The position numbers and the translations under genes are program-made. 36,873 nucleotides of DNA from JBAXBF01 sp034429745. GTDB lineage: Bacteria; Chloroflexota; Anaerolineae; Anaerolineales; DRKV01. Below are positions 7,080-16,327 of this stretch, in pieces. The notes under the pieces were generated by a model, which saw only the letters and a list, made by a program, of their open reading frames with translations, was not told where the DNA came from and ran no database searches. Location of the stretch: the NCBI GenBank assembly GCA_034429745.1, contig DAOUFY010000058.1, positions 1 to 36,873 on the forward strand, read 5' to 3'. Position 1 is the first letter of the stretch; every line of letters begins with the position of its first letter.

Positions 7080-9746
7080 ATGTTTAACCAATTAAAAGTT
7101 AGTGTAAAAATTATCGGCAGCAATCTGCTCACCATTGTATTGCTAGGTGTTGTCATTGGTTTCGGCCTTTTTCGATTAGCGAGCATTGAGAAAGTTGTAC
7201 GCGTTTTGACAGATCAGCTATCTGAAGAAAATGTCATGGCTGAACAAATTGTTGCTGATTTCTGGGAAGTACAGTATAACGCCAATATCTATTTACGTAC
7301 CAATCGTTCCTCAGATCATCAAACCTACCTTATCTCACTGCAGCGTCTTTACATGGATTTAGAACAAGCCAAAGAAAAAATAAGCAGCGCAGATCGTCAA
7401 AACATATTGTCTAATATTTACGAACGAGTTAAGTCTTATGAAAATGGTTATTCTAAAGTAGCTAAAAAGATTGAAGAGCGACAAAAAACAGTAAAAGAGT
7501 TAGACCCACAAGTCAAGGAAACAATAAGCAATTTAAATTTATTGCGCGATAAACAAACCAGCACCTTGAGTCTGTTTCATGTCAATCAAGCCATAGAAAA
7601 GACCAATACGCTGTTTTTAAATGTGCAGCAATATATCATGAACAGCGACTCAACAGAGCTTTTATCTGAGATTGACAGCAATTACAATGCAATAAATGCC
7701 GCTTTATATAAACTCGAAACCTTAATCAGCAACAAAGAGCAAGTCAATTTACTTAAAAAAGCAAAGAAAAGCCTTACAACTTATCATAATATCTTCCAAA
7801 CCATCAGAATAGGTATCGAAGATCAAAAGTCAATTACCACCGAGATGGATTTCGTCGGGAAAGCCATCAAAGGTTCTGCCTCCGCCATCAGTGAAAGCGT
7901 AAAAAAGGACTATAACACCCAGAAGAAGCTTGCCAGCACCTTGGTTAGTGAGACGATTACCTTGACAATCATCATTTCGATCATGGCCATTATACTCTCT
8001 GTTTTTTCAAGCGTCTATACGTCTCGCACCATCACTATCCCATTAGACATGATGACTAAAGCGATAAAGAACCTAGCTAGCGGCAATCTTAATCTTAATA
8101 TTTCAACTGCCAAACGCCAAACTGTTCTTAAAAGAAGCGATGAAATCGGAACCATAGGCAAGGCTTTATTTGAATTAGAGCAATCCACCCGCAATATATC
8201 AGAACTCACTCAGCAAATCGCCCAAGGTGATCTTACTGTAGAATTTACCCCTCGCTCAGAACAGGATGAGATAGGATTCGCACTTTCTACCATGATCCAA
8301 AATTTGCGCACCATCGTATCTCGCGTTGCTCAAAGCAGCGAACAATTACTGAGTTCGGCCGTTCAAATGAGTTCAGTTTCCACCCAAACTGGGGATGCCA
8401 TTCAGCAAATTGCCAACACTATCGGACAAATTGCCCAAGGCACCAGTCAGCAGTCCGATTCCGTAGCCAAAACAGCCAACGCAGTTGAACAACTTAACCG
8501 TGCCATTCAAAGTGTAGCTAAAGGCGCCCAAGATCAAGCCCAAGCCATTCAACAAACCATTCAAGCTGTGGAGCAATTGAGTGATGCTATCGTTAACATT
8601 CGCTCAGGTGCCCAACAGCAAGCTGAGTCTGTATCTCAAACTCAATCATCTCTGGAAAATCTTTCAAAAGCCGTACACAGCCTAAGCCAAGGGGCAGAAG
8701 CGCAAGCCATAAGCCTAAACGAGGCAGCTAAATCTACTGAAGAGTTAATGAAAGCTTTGCTGCAGGTTAATTCATCAGCCGATCAAGTGCAAGCACAAAC
8801 AGAACAAGCCGCCCAAGTTGCGAGTAAAGGAAATGAGATCGTCAAACAAACTATCCAAGAAGTAGAGCGAGTTCGTTTGGCAGCCCAAGACCTAGCCCGG
8901 CGGGTTGACGAGTTGGGGCAGCGTTCACAGCAAATTGGAGCAATTATCGAAACCATTGATGATATTGCCAGTCAAACCAACTTGCTTGCATTGAATGCAG
9001 CCATTGAAGCCGCACGGGCCGGCGAGCATGGGCGCGGTTTCGCCGTAGTTGCTGATGAAGTGCGCAAGCTCGCCGAAAAATCTGCAGCCGCTACTGAAGA
9101 AATTGCCGAAATCATCAAGACCGTGCAGAAAGGCACCCAAGAAGCGGTCGAAGCAATGAATCGAGCAGCCGAAAATGTTGCTCAAGCAGTTGAAACGACC
9201 AACCGCTCTCGGCAAGCCTTTGAAGCAATCTCTCAAGGTACAACTGCCTCAGTTGAACGCGTTTCAGCTATTCGCGAGGCGGTCAATGCTATGGACGTAG
9301 CTCGCTTATCGCTTGAAAAAGCCATTCAAAGTGCAGCTGAAATATCACAAAAGAACCGTCAAGAAGCCGGAAACATGGCTCAGCTTACCGAACAAGTTAT
9401 CAATCAAAATGAAAAAGTGAGTGAAGTAGCTCAAGCAAATGCGGAAGCTACACAAAAAATGGGCATCCTTAGCAATGAAGTTGTCGAAAGATTGGATTTG
9501 GTTACCGCCGTAGTAGAAGAGAACATGGCAGCTACGGATATGATGAACTCTTATGCAGGGGAAGTAACAGAGATGATTGAAAATGTAGCCAGTATTGGAG
9601 AGGAGAACAGCGCCGCCTCAGAAGAAGTATCCGCTTCCGCTGAGGAAGTCTCTGCCCAAGTTGAAGAGATGGCTGCTGCAGCCAACACCTTGCAAGAAAT
9701 GGCTGAAGCTCTCAAAGACTCCATCATTCAATTTAGGCTTGCCTAA
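7080..9746 (+). CDS. Methyl-accepting chemotaxis protein with long coiled-coil repeats
   Basis: 888 residues from the ATG at 7080, chosen because GGAGG lies ten bases upstream and transmembrane helix 1 follows directly (about 8-32). The sensor region (about 33-285) is mostly helical. Helix 2 (about 290-312) leads to a HAMP domain and a second HAMP-like unit ending DEIGFALSTMIQNLRTI. The signalling domain carries the invariant hairpin tip around IDDIASQTNLLALNAAIEAA and GRGFAVVADEVRKLAEKSA (about 626-667), which contacts CheA/CheW. Four tandem 28-residue repeats occupy residues 448-559. No che or motility gene is in the window, so the signalling partners lie elsewhere; type IV pilus control is as possible as flagella. 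The stop codon overlaps the next gene by one base. Confidence 0.94.
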   Translation: MFNQLKVSVKIIGSNLLTIVLLGVVIGFGLFRLASIEKVVRVLTDQLSEENVMAEQIVADFWEVQYNANIYLRTNRSSDHQTYLISLQRLYMDLEQAKEKISSADRQNILSNIYERVKSYENGYSKVAKKIEERQKTVKELDPQVKETISNLNLLRDKQTSTLSLFHVNQAIEKTNTLFLNVQQYIMNSDSTELLSEIDSNYNAINAALYKLETLISNKEQVNLLKKAKKSLTTYHNIFQTIRIGIEDQKSITTEMDFVGKAIKGSASAISESVKKDYNTQKKLASTLVSETITLTIIISIMAIILSVFSSVYTSRTITIPLDMMTKAIKNLASGNLNLNISTAKRQTVLKRSDEIGTIGKALFELEQSTRNISELTQQIAQGDLTVEFTPRSEQDEIGFALSTMIQNLRTIVSRVAQSSEQLLSSAVQMSSVSTQTGDAIQQIANTIGQIAQGTSQQSDSVAKTANAVEQLNRAIQSVAKGAQDQAQAIQQTIQAVEQLSDAIVNIRSGAQQQAESVSQTQSSLENLSKAVHSLSQGAEAQAISLNEAAKSTEELMKALLQVNSSADQVQAQTEQAAQVASKGNEIVKQTIQEVERVRLAAQDLARRVDELGQRSQQIGAIIETIDDIASQTNLLALNAAIEAARAGEHGRGFAVVADEVRKLAEKSAAATEEIAEIIKTVQKGTQEAVEAMNRAAENVAQAVETTNRSRQAFEAISQGTTASVERVSAIREAVNAMDVARLSLEKAIQSAAEISQKNRQEAGNMAQLTEQVINQNEKVSEVAQANAEATQKMGILSNEVVERLDLVTAVVEENMAATDMMNSYAGEVTEMIENVASIGEENSAASEEVSASAEEVSAQVEEMAAAANTLQEMAEALKDSIIQFRLA
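8421..8756 (+). repeat. Four tandem 84-base units encoding 28-residue coiled-coil repeats
   Basis: Residues 448-559 of the chemotaxis protein divide exactly into four 28-residue units (four heptads each). Shared positions include Gly7, Ala8 (Thr in the first), Gln11 and Glu23, Leu25 and Ala28, with unit ends VEQLNRA, VEQLSDA, LENLSKA and EELMKA. The DNA has diverged, so this is an old internal duplication. It is visible in one arm of the coiled-coil hairpin. Confidence 0.8.
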
Positions 9747-10675
9747 TGTCTGCAGAAGCGCCGCTATCTCCTCCCCAGCATGCCCATATTTCTATTCAAT
9801 ACAACCAATGGACGGAATATACTTTATGGGATAGCGGTAATTTTCAAAAATTAGAATGTTTTGGTAATGTTCTGCTTATCCGCAGTGAACCAAAAGCGTG
9901 GTGGAAACCAGTGCTCCCGCCGCAGCAATGGCACAAAGCGCGCGCCATATGCGATGCAGAAGGACACTGGCATTTTGAAAAAGATTGCCCGCGTGAATGG
10001 ACGATGTCATATCAGCAGCTGCGTTTTCAAATCCGCTGCACCGATATGTCTAAACACGTGGGCATTTTTCCGGAGCAATCACCACATTGGGAATGGATAA
10101 AAAATCAACTTCAGCAAGCCAAAAAGAGCAAGGCAGCAGCGGGGCTGCCGGCAGAACCTATTCGCGTGCTGAGTTTATTTGGGTACACAGGTGCCAGTGC
10201 TCTTGTGGCTGCCAGCAACGGAGCCGTAGTAACTCAGGTTGACGCTTCAAAACCTGCTCTAAGCTGGGCAAAGCATAATCAGCAGCTTTCTGGGCTCAGC
10301 TCAACTCCAATCCGTTTTTTATTAGACGATGCGCTGAAATTTCTCAAGCGAGAGTGCCGGCGCAACTCGCGCTACGATGCATTGATCCTAGATCCTCCCT
10401 CTTTTGGGCGCGGGCCAAAAGGGGAGGTATGGAAAGCTGAGAAAAGTTTACCTATCTTGCTGGAACATTGTGCTCAAGTGCTTTCTGAACAACCGCTTTT
10501 TATTCTTCTCAATATGTATGCTTTAGAAGCCTCTGCGTTGATGTTGGGCAACCTGCTGTCAGAAATGATAGGTGAACGCGGCTCAATAGAAATCGGCGAA
10601 CTTGCCCTGCAGCCCAATTTCGGCAAACATCCCCTGCCGCTTGCCATTTTTGCCCGCTGGTCCATAGCTGTTTGA
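9746..10675 (+). CDS. Class I SAM-dependent methyltransferase, COG1092/RlmI-like
   Basis: 309 residues. The Rossmann methyltransferase core has motif I FGYTGASALVAASNGA, an acidic ribose-binding Asp in VTQVDAS, LLDDALKFL, and the catalytic-type DPPSFGRGPKGEVWK (about 211-225). The latter matches COG1092 enzymes such as the 23S rRNA cytosine methyltransferase RlmI. The N-terminal RlmI PUA domain is absent and replaced by a β-rich region of about 100 residues. RNA is the likely substrate by family, but this shorter form is uncharacterised. Its ATG overlaps the stop of the chemotaxis gene (TAATG), which suggests co-translation. It ends four bases before the stop of the convergent kinase gene. 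Confidence 0.85.
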   Translation: MSAEAPLSPPQHAHISIQYNQWTEYTLWDSGNFQKLECFGNVLLIRSEPKAWWKPVLPPQQWHKARAICDAEGHWHFEKDCPREWTMSYQQLRFQIRCTDMSKHVGIFPEQSPHWEWIKNQLQQAKKSKAAAGLPAEPIRVLSLFGYTGASALVAASNGAVVTQVDASKPALSWAKHNQQLSGLSSTPIRFLLDDALKFLKRECRRNSRYDALILDPPSFGRGPKGEVWKAEKSLPILLEHCAQVLSEQPLFILLNMYALEASALMLGNLLSEMIGERGSIEIGELALQPNFGKHPLPLAIFARWSIAV

Positions 10676-10679
10676 AGTT

Positions 10680-12449
10680 TTACTCCTCTTGGAACTTTGG
10701 CACTGCAAGACAAGGCAGGCGCAACGTAAAGGTTGTCCCCTTATTAAGCTCACTCTGAACGTCTATTGAACCGCCCATCAGCTGTACATATTTATTAGTG
10801 ATCGCCAAGCCTAAGCCTGTACCACCATATTTTCGCGTAGTTGAGGCATCTGCTTGGTAAAAAGGTTCATAAAGTCGTTCCAGATGTTGAGAAGAAATGC
10901 CAATCCCCGTATCTTGAACCGTAAAGAGCACAACTTCCCGGCTGCTCCCATTAAACACCTCCGTTTCCTTTCTCACAGAACACGTTACTGTTCCATTTTC
11001 AGTAAATTTTGCAGCATTGCTGAGAAGGTTGAACAGTGATTGACGAACTTTAGTTAAATCAGCGGTCATTGTGCCAATATTCGGTGGGCACTCCACAATG
11101 AGACGGTTGTTCTTCCGTTCAACTAGTGGTTGTGTTACGGCTTGAATATTTTGAATCAGTTCAGCAATATCAAACTCTTCAATGTAGAGTTCCATTTTAC
11201 CAGCTTCAATTTTCGAGAGGTCCAAAATACTATTAATCAGATCAAGCAAGTGATTGCCGGCAATATGCACTCTCTTTAAATCCGGCAAGTAGTCAACATC
11301 TCCATTCTCTTCGATCTCTTCCATAAGCAATTCGCTATAACCAATGATTGCATTGAGCGGGGTGCGCAGCTCGTGGCTCATGTTAGCCAAAAATTCTGAT
11401 TTTGCCCGTGTAGCTACTTCAGCAGCTTCTTTAGCTTGACGAAGTTTTTCTTCTTCTTCAAGCAATCGTTCATTGGCTAGAGTCAGCTCACGGGTACGTT
11501 CTGCTACCCGCGCCTCTAATTCGATATTTGCCCGCCGAATGGCTTCCTCGCTTTTCCGAATAGAGGCAATCATTCCAATAAAAGCTTTGGTCAGCACGTC
11601 AATTTCATCTTGATAGCTAAAAGGCAAAATGGCACGTATGATGCTCACAAATGGTCTCCGTTCGCTCAGCAGTTTTAACCCCCCTTTGTAATCTCTTTGA
11701 CTGATGCGTTCCGCCGCTTGAGCTATTTTCATGAACGGGCGATTAAGCGTTTGCGACACAATAAAGAAAAGGATGAAAAGCACATTATAGACAATCCCAA
11801 AGCTGACCAACATGCGGGTACGTATTTCTCTTTCTAAATCCGGCAGATGAGAGATATCTTGATCTACAGCCAATACACCAACAACAGCACCTTTTTTATC
11901 TCGAATGGGCGTAAAAGCCGAAACCCAAATGCCGCGCGAGTCAGTATAGGGTTGCAGAACAAAAGTAGGTTCTCGAAAGCCTTTCTTATATGCTTCACTA
12001 AGTTCCTTGTTGATATGTGGCTTAAGAAATACTCGCGCCGTTTCAGCAGTAGTCGCCCGCTGATAATATCCAATCCAAAGAATCTCGCCCGGATCCGAAC
12101 CCTTAACGAAAGCATAAGGAATAATAGAAGGGTTGAGCCGATAGACCGCTGTAAACCAGTTTTCCAATTTTTGGTAACGCTTATCCTGCGTTATATCTAA
12201 ATTTGGGTCTGCTAAGCCTTCTTGTACTAGTGATTTAAAATCTTCAGCATTAATTTCCGCCATCATTCCCTTGAGAGTATTATCCATATAAGTGCGGACT
12301 TGATTGATGTATAGCCGATCCAACACTTTATAGAGCCCAAGAAAAGAAATTCCGAGCAAAATACCCGAAACAATGGTAAAAACAATCAACACTTGCCATT
12401 GGATAGAAAAATGGCGCGGCGGTTTTATAGAGGAATGCTTGGTTTCCAT
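10680..12449 (-). CDS. Membrane sensor histidine kinase (Cache-like sensor, HAMP, HisKA, HATPase)
   Basis: 589 residues from the ATG at 12449, preceded by AAGGA; an in-frame TTG lies seven codons upstream. Order: cytoplasmic tail, transmembrane helix 1 (about 18-40), extracellular Cache-like sensor containing IWVSAFTPIRDKKGAVVG, helix 2 (about 218-240), HAMP, a coiled coil rich in Glu, HisKA with phosphoacceptor H359 in SHELRTPLNAIIGYSELL, then HATPase with NLLSNAAKFT, DTGIGIS and GGTGLGLAI. It senses an extracellular small molecule and autophosphorylates. No response regulator is adjacent, so it is an orphan kinase with an unknown target. It diverges from mutS. Confidence 0.94.
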   Translation of the reverse strand: METKHSSIKPPRHFSIQWQVLIVFTIVSGILLGISFLGLYKVLDRLYINQVRTYMDNTLKGMMAEINAEDFKSLVQEGLADPNLDITQDKRYQKLENWFTAVYRLNPSIIPYAFVKGSDPGEILWIGYYQRATTAETARVFLKPHINKELSEAYKKGFREPTFVLQPYTDSRGIWVSAFTPIRDKKGAVVGVLAVDQDISHLPDLEREIRTRMLVSFGIVYNVLFILFFIVSQTLNRPFMKIAQAAERISQRDYKGGLKLLSERRPFVSIIRAILPFSYQDEIDVLTKAFIGMIASIRKSEEAIRRANIELEARVAERTRELTLANERLLEEEEKLRQAKEAAEVATRAKSEFLANMSHELRTPLNAIIGYSELLMEEIEENGDVDYLPDLKRVHIAGNHLLDLINSILDLSKIEAGKMELYIEEFDIAELIQNIQAVTQPLVERKNNRLIVECPPNIGTMTADLTKVRQSLFNLLSNAAKFTENGTVTCSVRKETEVFNGSSREVVLFTVQDTGIGISSQHLERLYEPFYQADASTTRKYGGTGLGLAITNKYVQLMGGSIDVQSELNKGTTFTLRLPCLAVPKFQEE

Positions 12450-12490
12450 ATCAACCCAATTCCTTTGCAAATAACAGACAAGCTCTCATT

Positions 12491-12519
12491 TTACCATGAT
12501 TCTGTTTCGTTGGTATAAT
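12491..12519 (+). promoter_or_regulatory. mutS promoter predicting a leaderless mRNA
   Basis: TTACCA (12491-12496), a 17-base spacer and an extended -10 TGGTATAAT (TATAAT at 12514-12519). The ATG begins at 12527, seven bases after the -10, where transcription should start. There is no room for a ribosome-binding site and none is seen. Confidence 0.7.
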
Positions 12520-12526
12520 AGCAGCC

Positions 12527-15130
12527 ATGCTTTCTGCAGACAGTGATATAACGCCTATTCGCAAACAATACCTTGATATCAAACGCGAGTACCCCAACGC
12601 CATACTGTTTTTTAGACTTGGGGATTTTTACGAAACCTTTGATGAGGATGCTGAGATTACCGCCCGCGAATTGGACATTGTACTAACATCTCGAAATGTA
12701 ACCAAAGGTGTGCGTGTCCCCATGGCAGGCGTACCGTATCATGCAGTAGATAATTATTTAGCGCGCTTGTTATCGCGCGGCTATCACGTAGCCATCTGCG
12801 AACAGATAGGCAATGAACCTATTCATGGGCTTGTGCCGCGCAAAGTAGTCCGCGTATTAACTCCCGGCACCCTACTGGAGCCGGCTTTGCTGCCCGGTGA
12901 TGCCAGCAATTATCTCGTAAGCGTCGTATTGCAAGAGGAACAAGCCGGTATAGCCTATGTAGATATCAGTACTGCAGAATTTGCTGCCTGTGAACTGCAA
13001 GGGGCTGATGTAACTGCCACCTTGCGTGCCGAACTTTTACGGTTGCATCCGGCTGAAATCATCTTTCCAGATACACACCCCCTTCAGGTAGAAGGATTAG
13101 CCACTCATCTGACACCGTGGGAAGCATGGCACTTTGAGCCGGGCCGCTGTGAAGAGCAGCTGAAAACACATTTTTCAGTATCCAGCATGGATGGCTTTGG
13201 ATTGCGCGGTCTTATTTACGCCCAACGAGCAGCAGGTGCCATCCTTCAGTATCTCAAAGAGACCCAACCTAGTGCCCTATCTATCCTTACTGAACTGCGC
13301 ACTTATCATATTCAATCATACATGTTTTTAGACAGTGCAACCCGCCGTAATTTAGAACTGACAGAAACCTTGCGCGAAAATACTCCGCAAGGATCATTGC
13401 TGCATGTCCTTGATTATACTTTAACCCCAATGGGCAAACGATTATTGCGCCAATGGGTAAGCCAACCACTGCTTGAAGTTAAAGCTATCCGCGAACGGCA
13501 AAGTGCAGTACAGTTCTTTTTTGAGAGGGGTACATTGCGCACCGATTTACGAGCTGCCCTAAAATCGTTGGGTGATCTTGAACGCTTGACAAACCGTATT
13601 CTTTCAGCATCGGTTCAACCCCGCGATCTCATCGCCTTGCGCAATACTCTAGCTCAGCTGCCCGCTGTTTATCAGCTTTTAAGCGATGCAAAAAACGCAG
13701 CTAAAGACTTGCCTTATCTCTCTCAGCTTATACAAAAGTTTGAAACCTTTGACGAGGAATACTCGCTGCTGACACAAGCTATAGCTGAAGATCCTCCTAT
13801 GACTTTGCAAAAGAGCGGGTTTATTAAAGCCGGCTTTTCAACTGAGTTGGATGAAATCTATCAACGCGCCAGCCATGCCCGCGAGTGGATCGCCAACCTT
13901 GAATCGACTGAACGCACAAGAACCGGCATAAAAACCTTAAAAGTCGGCTACAACAAAGTCTTTGGTTATTATATCGAAGTTACAAAACCCAACCTAAACT
14001 TAGTACCTCCTGAATATATTCGCAAACAAACGTTAGTCAATGCCGAGCGCTTTATCACCCCTGAAATGAAAGATGCCGAAACGGTAATCTTAAATGCTGA
14101 AGAAGCGATCCGCGATGTAGAATTGCGTCTCTTTCGCGAGATTTGCCAGAAGATAGCTCTATCAGCAGGCCGGTTGTTGGCAACTGCACGCGCGGCTGCC
14201 ACGCTTGATGTACTCATGTCTTTAGCCGAAGCTGCTGTGCTCAACAACTACACCTGCCCCGAAGTGGTAGAAGAAGATGTTTTATGCATCTATGAAAGCC
14301 GTCATCCTGTTGTCGAGCGTATGCTGAGTGGAGCTCGATTTGTACCAAATGATGTAGTGTTTGCACCCGACGAACGCATCCGCATCATCACTGGTCCAAA
14401 CATGTCTGGCAAATCCACTTTACTACGCCAAACAGCTTTGTTGGTGCTCATGGCGCAAATGGGCAGCTTTATCCCAGCCCGTGAGGCAAAGATTGGCTGC
14501 GTTGACCGTATTTTTACTCGTATTGGTGCTCAAGATGAGATTCAATTTGGACAATCTACTTTCATGGTCGAGATGCTGGAAACAGCCAACATTGTACATC
14601 ACGCCACACCGCGCAGCTTAGTGATTCTCGATGAAATTGGACGCGGCACCAGCACCTACGATGGACTGTCTATCGCCTGGGCTTTAGTTGAATACTTGCA
14701 CAATCATCCTCAAAAAAGAGCAAAAACCTTATTTGCCACCCATTACCATGAACTCACCCAACTTGCTGATCTTTTGCCAGGGGTTGTTAACTACAATGTT
14801 GCCGTAAGTGAGGTGAATGGCAATGTGGTTTTTTTACATAAAATCATACCAGGTGGGGCAGACCGATCTTATGGCATTCATGTTGCCCAGTTAGCTGGCC
14901 TGCCTTCCGCCATTATTAAGCGCGCTACAGAAATTTTGCATCAGCTAGAATCCAGCTCCGGCAGCGCAATAAAAATCGAATCACAGACAGCCAAACAGCT
15001 GCAGCTATTCCCTCTCACTAATCCTCTACTAGAAGAATTAAAAACGCTTGATGTGAACACACTTTCACCTATTGAAGCACTAAATAAAATATACGAATGG
15101 AAAAGGCGGTTTATCGAAAATCATGAATAA
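12527..15130 (+). CDS. mutS: DNA mismatch repair protein MutS
   Basis: 867 residues, normal for bacterial MutS1. The N-terminal mismatch-recognition domain has the GDFYETF motif (Phe-X-Glu wedge) and MAGVPYHA. Connector, lever and clamp regions follow, and the C-terminal ATPase has Walker A GPNMSGKST (K629), Walker B LVILDEIGRGTSTYDG and the ATHYHEL signature. It binds mismatches and recruits MutL. mutL is not next to it; instead the stop overlaps a YwaF-type membrane protein gene by eight bases. The promoter geometry implies a leaderless transcript. Confidence 0.98.
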   Translation: MLSADSDITPIRKQYLDIKREYPNAILFFRLGDFYETFDEDAEITARELDIVLTSRNVTKGVRVPMAGVPYHAVDNYLARLLSRGYHVAICEQIGNEPIHGLVPRKVVRVLTPGTLLEPALLPGDASNYLVSVVLQEEQAGIAYVDISTAEFAACELQGADVTATLRAELLRLHPAEIIFPDTHPLQVEGLATHLTPWEAWHFEPGRCEEQLKTHFSVSSMDGFGLRGLIYAQRAAGAILQYLKETQPSALSILTELRTYHIQSYMFLDSATRRNLELTETLRENTPQGSLLHVLDYTLTPMGKRLLRQWVSQPLLEVKAIRERQSAVQFFFERGTLRTDLRAALKSLGDLERLTNRILSASVQPRDLIALRNTLAQLPAVYQLLSDAKNAAKDLPYLSQLIQKFETFDEEYSLLTQAIAEDPPMTLQKSGFIKAGFSTELDEIYQRASHAREWIANLESTERTRTGIKTLKVGYNKVFGYYIEVTKPNLNLVPPEYIRKQTLVNAERFITPEMKDAETVILNAEEAIRDVELRLFREICQKIALSAGRLLATARAAATLDVLMSLAEAAVLNNYTCPEVVEEDVLCIYESRHPVVERMLSGARFVPNDVVFAPDERIRIITGPNMSGKSTLLRQTALLVLMAQMGSFIPAREAKIGCVDRIFTRIGAQDEIQFGQSTFMVEMLETANIVHHATPRSLVILDEIGRGTSTYDGLSIAWALVEYLHNHPQKRAKTLFATHYHELTQLADLLPGVVNYNVAVSEVNGNVVFLHKIIPGGADRSYGIHVAQLAGLPSAIIKRATEILHQLESSSGSAIKIESQTAKQLQLFPLTNPLLEELKTLDVNTLSPIEALNKIYEWKRRFIENHE

Positions 15131-15851
15131 TTATTTTTCAAAAGATTTTATAGGCGAGGGGTTTGTATTCTTAGGCACTCATCACTTGATAGCATTAAGC
15201 ATACTATTTGCTGCATATATTGGTGTATTTTTCTGGCACCCAAATGAGCAGATGAAACAGCGCTTCCGCTACGCCCTTGCTGCTCTCCTCCTCTTCAACG
15301 AGGCAACTTGGCATGCTTGGAATTACTTTAATGGAATTTGGACGTTCAAGACTATGCTGCCGCTTCATTTATGCAGTGTTCTGGTTTTCTTATCTGCAGT
15401 GATGCTTATCACAAAAAGTAAAAGTATATATGAACTGGTCTATTTTTGGGGAATTGGGGGCGCGCTGCAAGCGATTTTAACTCCAGACCTAGGCATTTAT
15501 GGTTTTCCTCATATTCGGTTCTTTCAAGTGTTTATTTCTCATGGTGGAATCATTTTAGCGGCTCTCTATATGACTGCCGTCGAGCACTATCGCCCTACAT
15601 GGAAGTCATTTTGGCGAGCATTAGGCATCCTGGCTATTTATGCTACTGGAGTCTGGTTTGTCAACGGTTGGCTGGGAAGCAATTATCTCTATATTGCTCG
15701 CAAACCCGATACACCAAGCTTAATTGACTTGCTAGCTCCTCACCCATGGTATATTATCGAAATTGCGGCTATCGCTTTTTCTACCTTCTTAATACTATAC
15801 TTGCCTTTTGCAATAAAAGACTGGCGCGCACAAGGACAAACAGCCCATTAA
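15123..15851 (+). CDS. YwaF/TMEM164-type integral membrane protein
   Basis: 242 residues with about six or seven transmembrane helices. It matches the TIGR02206/YwaF type: N-terminal LGTHHLIALSILFA, NEATWHAWNYFNG, the LPLHLCSVLVFLSA helix, WGIGGALQAILTPDLG and a C-terminal LLAPHPWYIIEIAA. The conserved Trp/His/Asn residues in membrane segments are typical. Function is unsettled; bacterial members are uncharacterised, while the eukaryotic relative TMEM164 is reported as a lipid acyltransferase. The start overlaps the last eight bases of mutS, so it is co-transcribed with it. The stop codon overlaps that of the convergent YbaK-type gene. Confidence 0.85.
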   Translation: MNNYFSKDFIGEGFVFLGTHHLIALSILFAAYIGVFFWHPNEQMKQRFRYALAALLLFNEATWHAWNYFNGIWTFKTMLPLHLCSVLVFLSAVMLITKSKSIYELVYFWGIGGALQAILTPDLGIYGFPHIRFFQVFISHGGIILAALYMTAVEHYRPTWKSFWRALGILAIYATGVWFVNGWLGSNYLYIARKPDTPSLIDLLAPHPWYIIEIAAIAFSTFLILYLPFAIKDWRAQGQTAH

Positions 15852-16327
15852 CTTTCGGGTAAAGCAAATTCACCTATTTCAACATCACCTAAAGCGCCCT
15901 TAAAATCCTCTCGCTTCATGATGATGGCGGTATTAGCTTCACCCGCGCCAAAGGACACTTCTGGATAAGCGAAAATTCCCTTATCAGCTAAGATCCGCAA
16001 TGAAGCCGGCAACCCAATCGGTGAGACTGTGCCTACGGCATAGCCAGTAACCGTGAGCACTTCCTCATGCGTGGCAAGAGTCAACCGCGAACGTCCCAGA
16101 TAGTGGCGTAAGGCTTGCCATGAAACCTGCTGCGTGCCGGCAATGAGCACCAACACATACACTCCCTCCTCCAATCGGAAAAGAATTGAGCGGATTACTT
16201 GCTCTGGTTTTTGGCCGCGCGCTATAGCTGCTTCCTCGATATTCCTCACCGCCGTTTCATGACGAAACACGCGGTGAGGTATGCCATGCTGAGTTAGGAA
16301 CACACTTACGGGATTTTTCTCAGGCAT
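15848..16327 (-). CDS. YbaK/ProX-type aminoacyl-tRNA deacylase
   Basis: 159 residues, the full length of the YbaK/EbsC family. Family features are the N-terminal FLTQHGIPHRVFRHETAVRN, the IRSILFRLEEGVYVLVLIAG strand pair, the GTVSPIGLPASLRILAD block and a C-terminal GAGEANTAIIMKREDF. These proteins hydrolyse mischarged tRNAs (Cys-tRNA-Pro, Ala-tRNA-Pro and others) in the cytoplasm. Which tRNA is edited here is not clear. It overlaps the upstream EamA gene by eight bases and so forms a two-gene operon with it. Confidence 0.88.
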   Translation of the reverse strand: MPEKNPVSVFLTQHGIPHRVFRHETAVRNIEEAAIARGQKPEQVIRSILFRLEEGVYVLVLIAGTQQVSWQALRHYLGRSRLTLATHEEVLTVTGYAVGTVSPIGLPASLRILADKGIFAYPEVSFGAGEANTAIIMKREDFKGALGDVEIGEFALPES

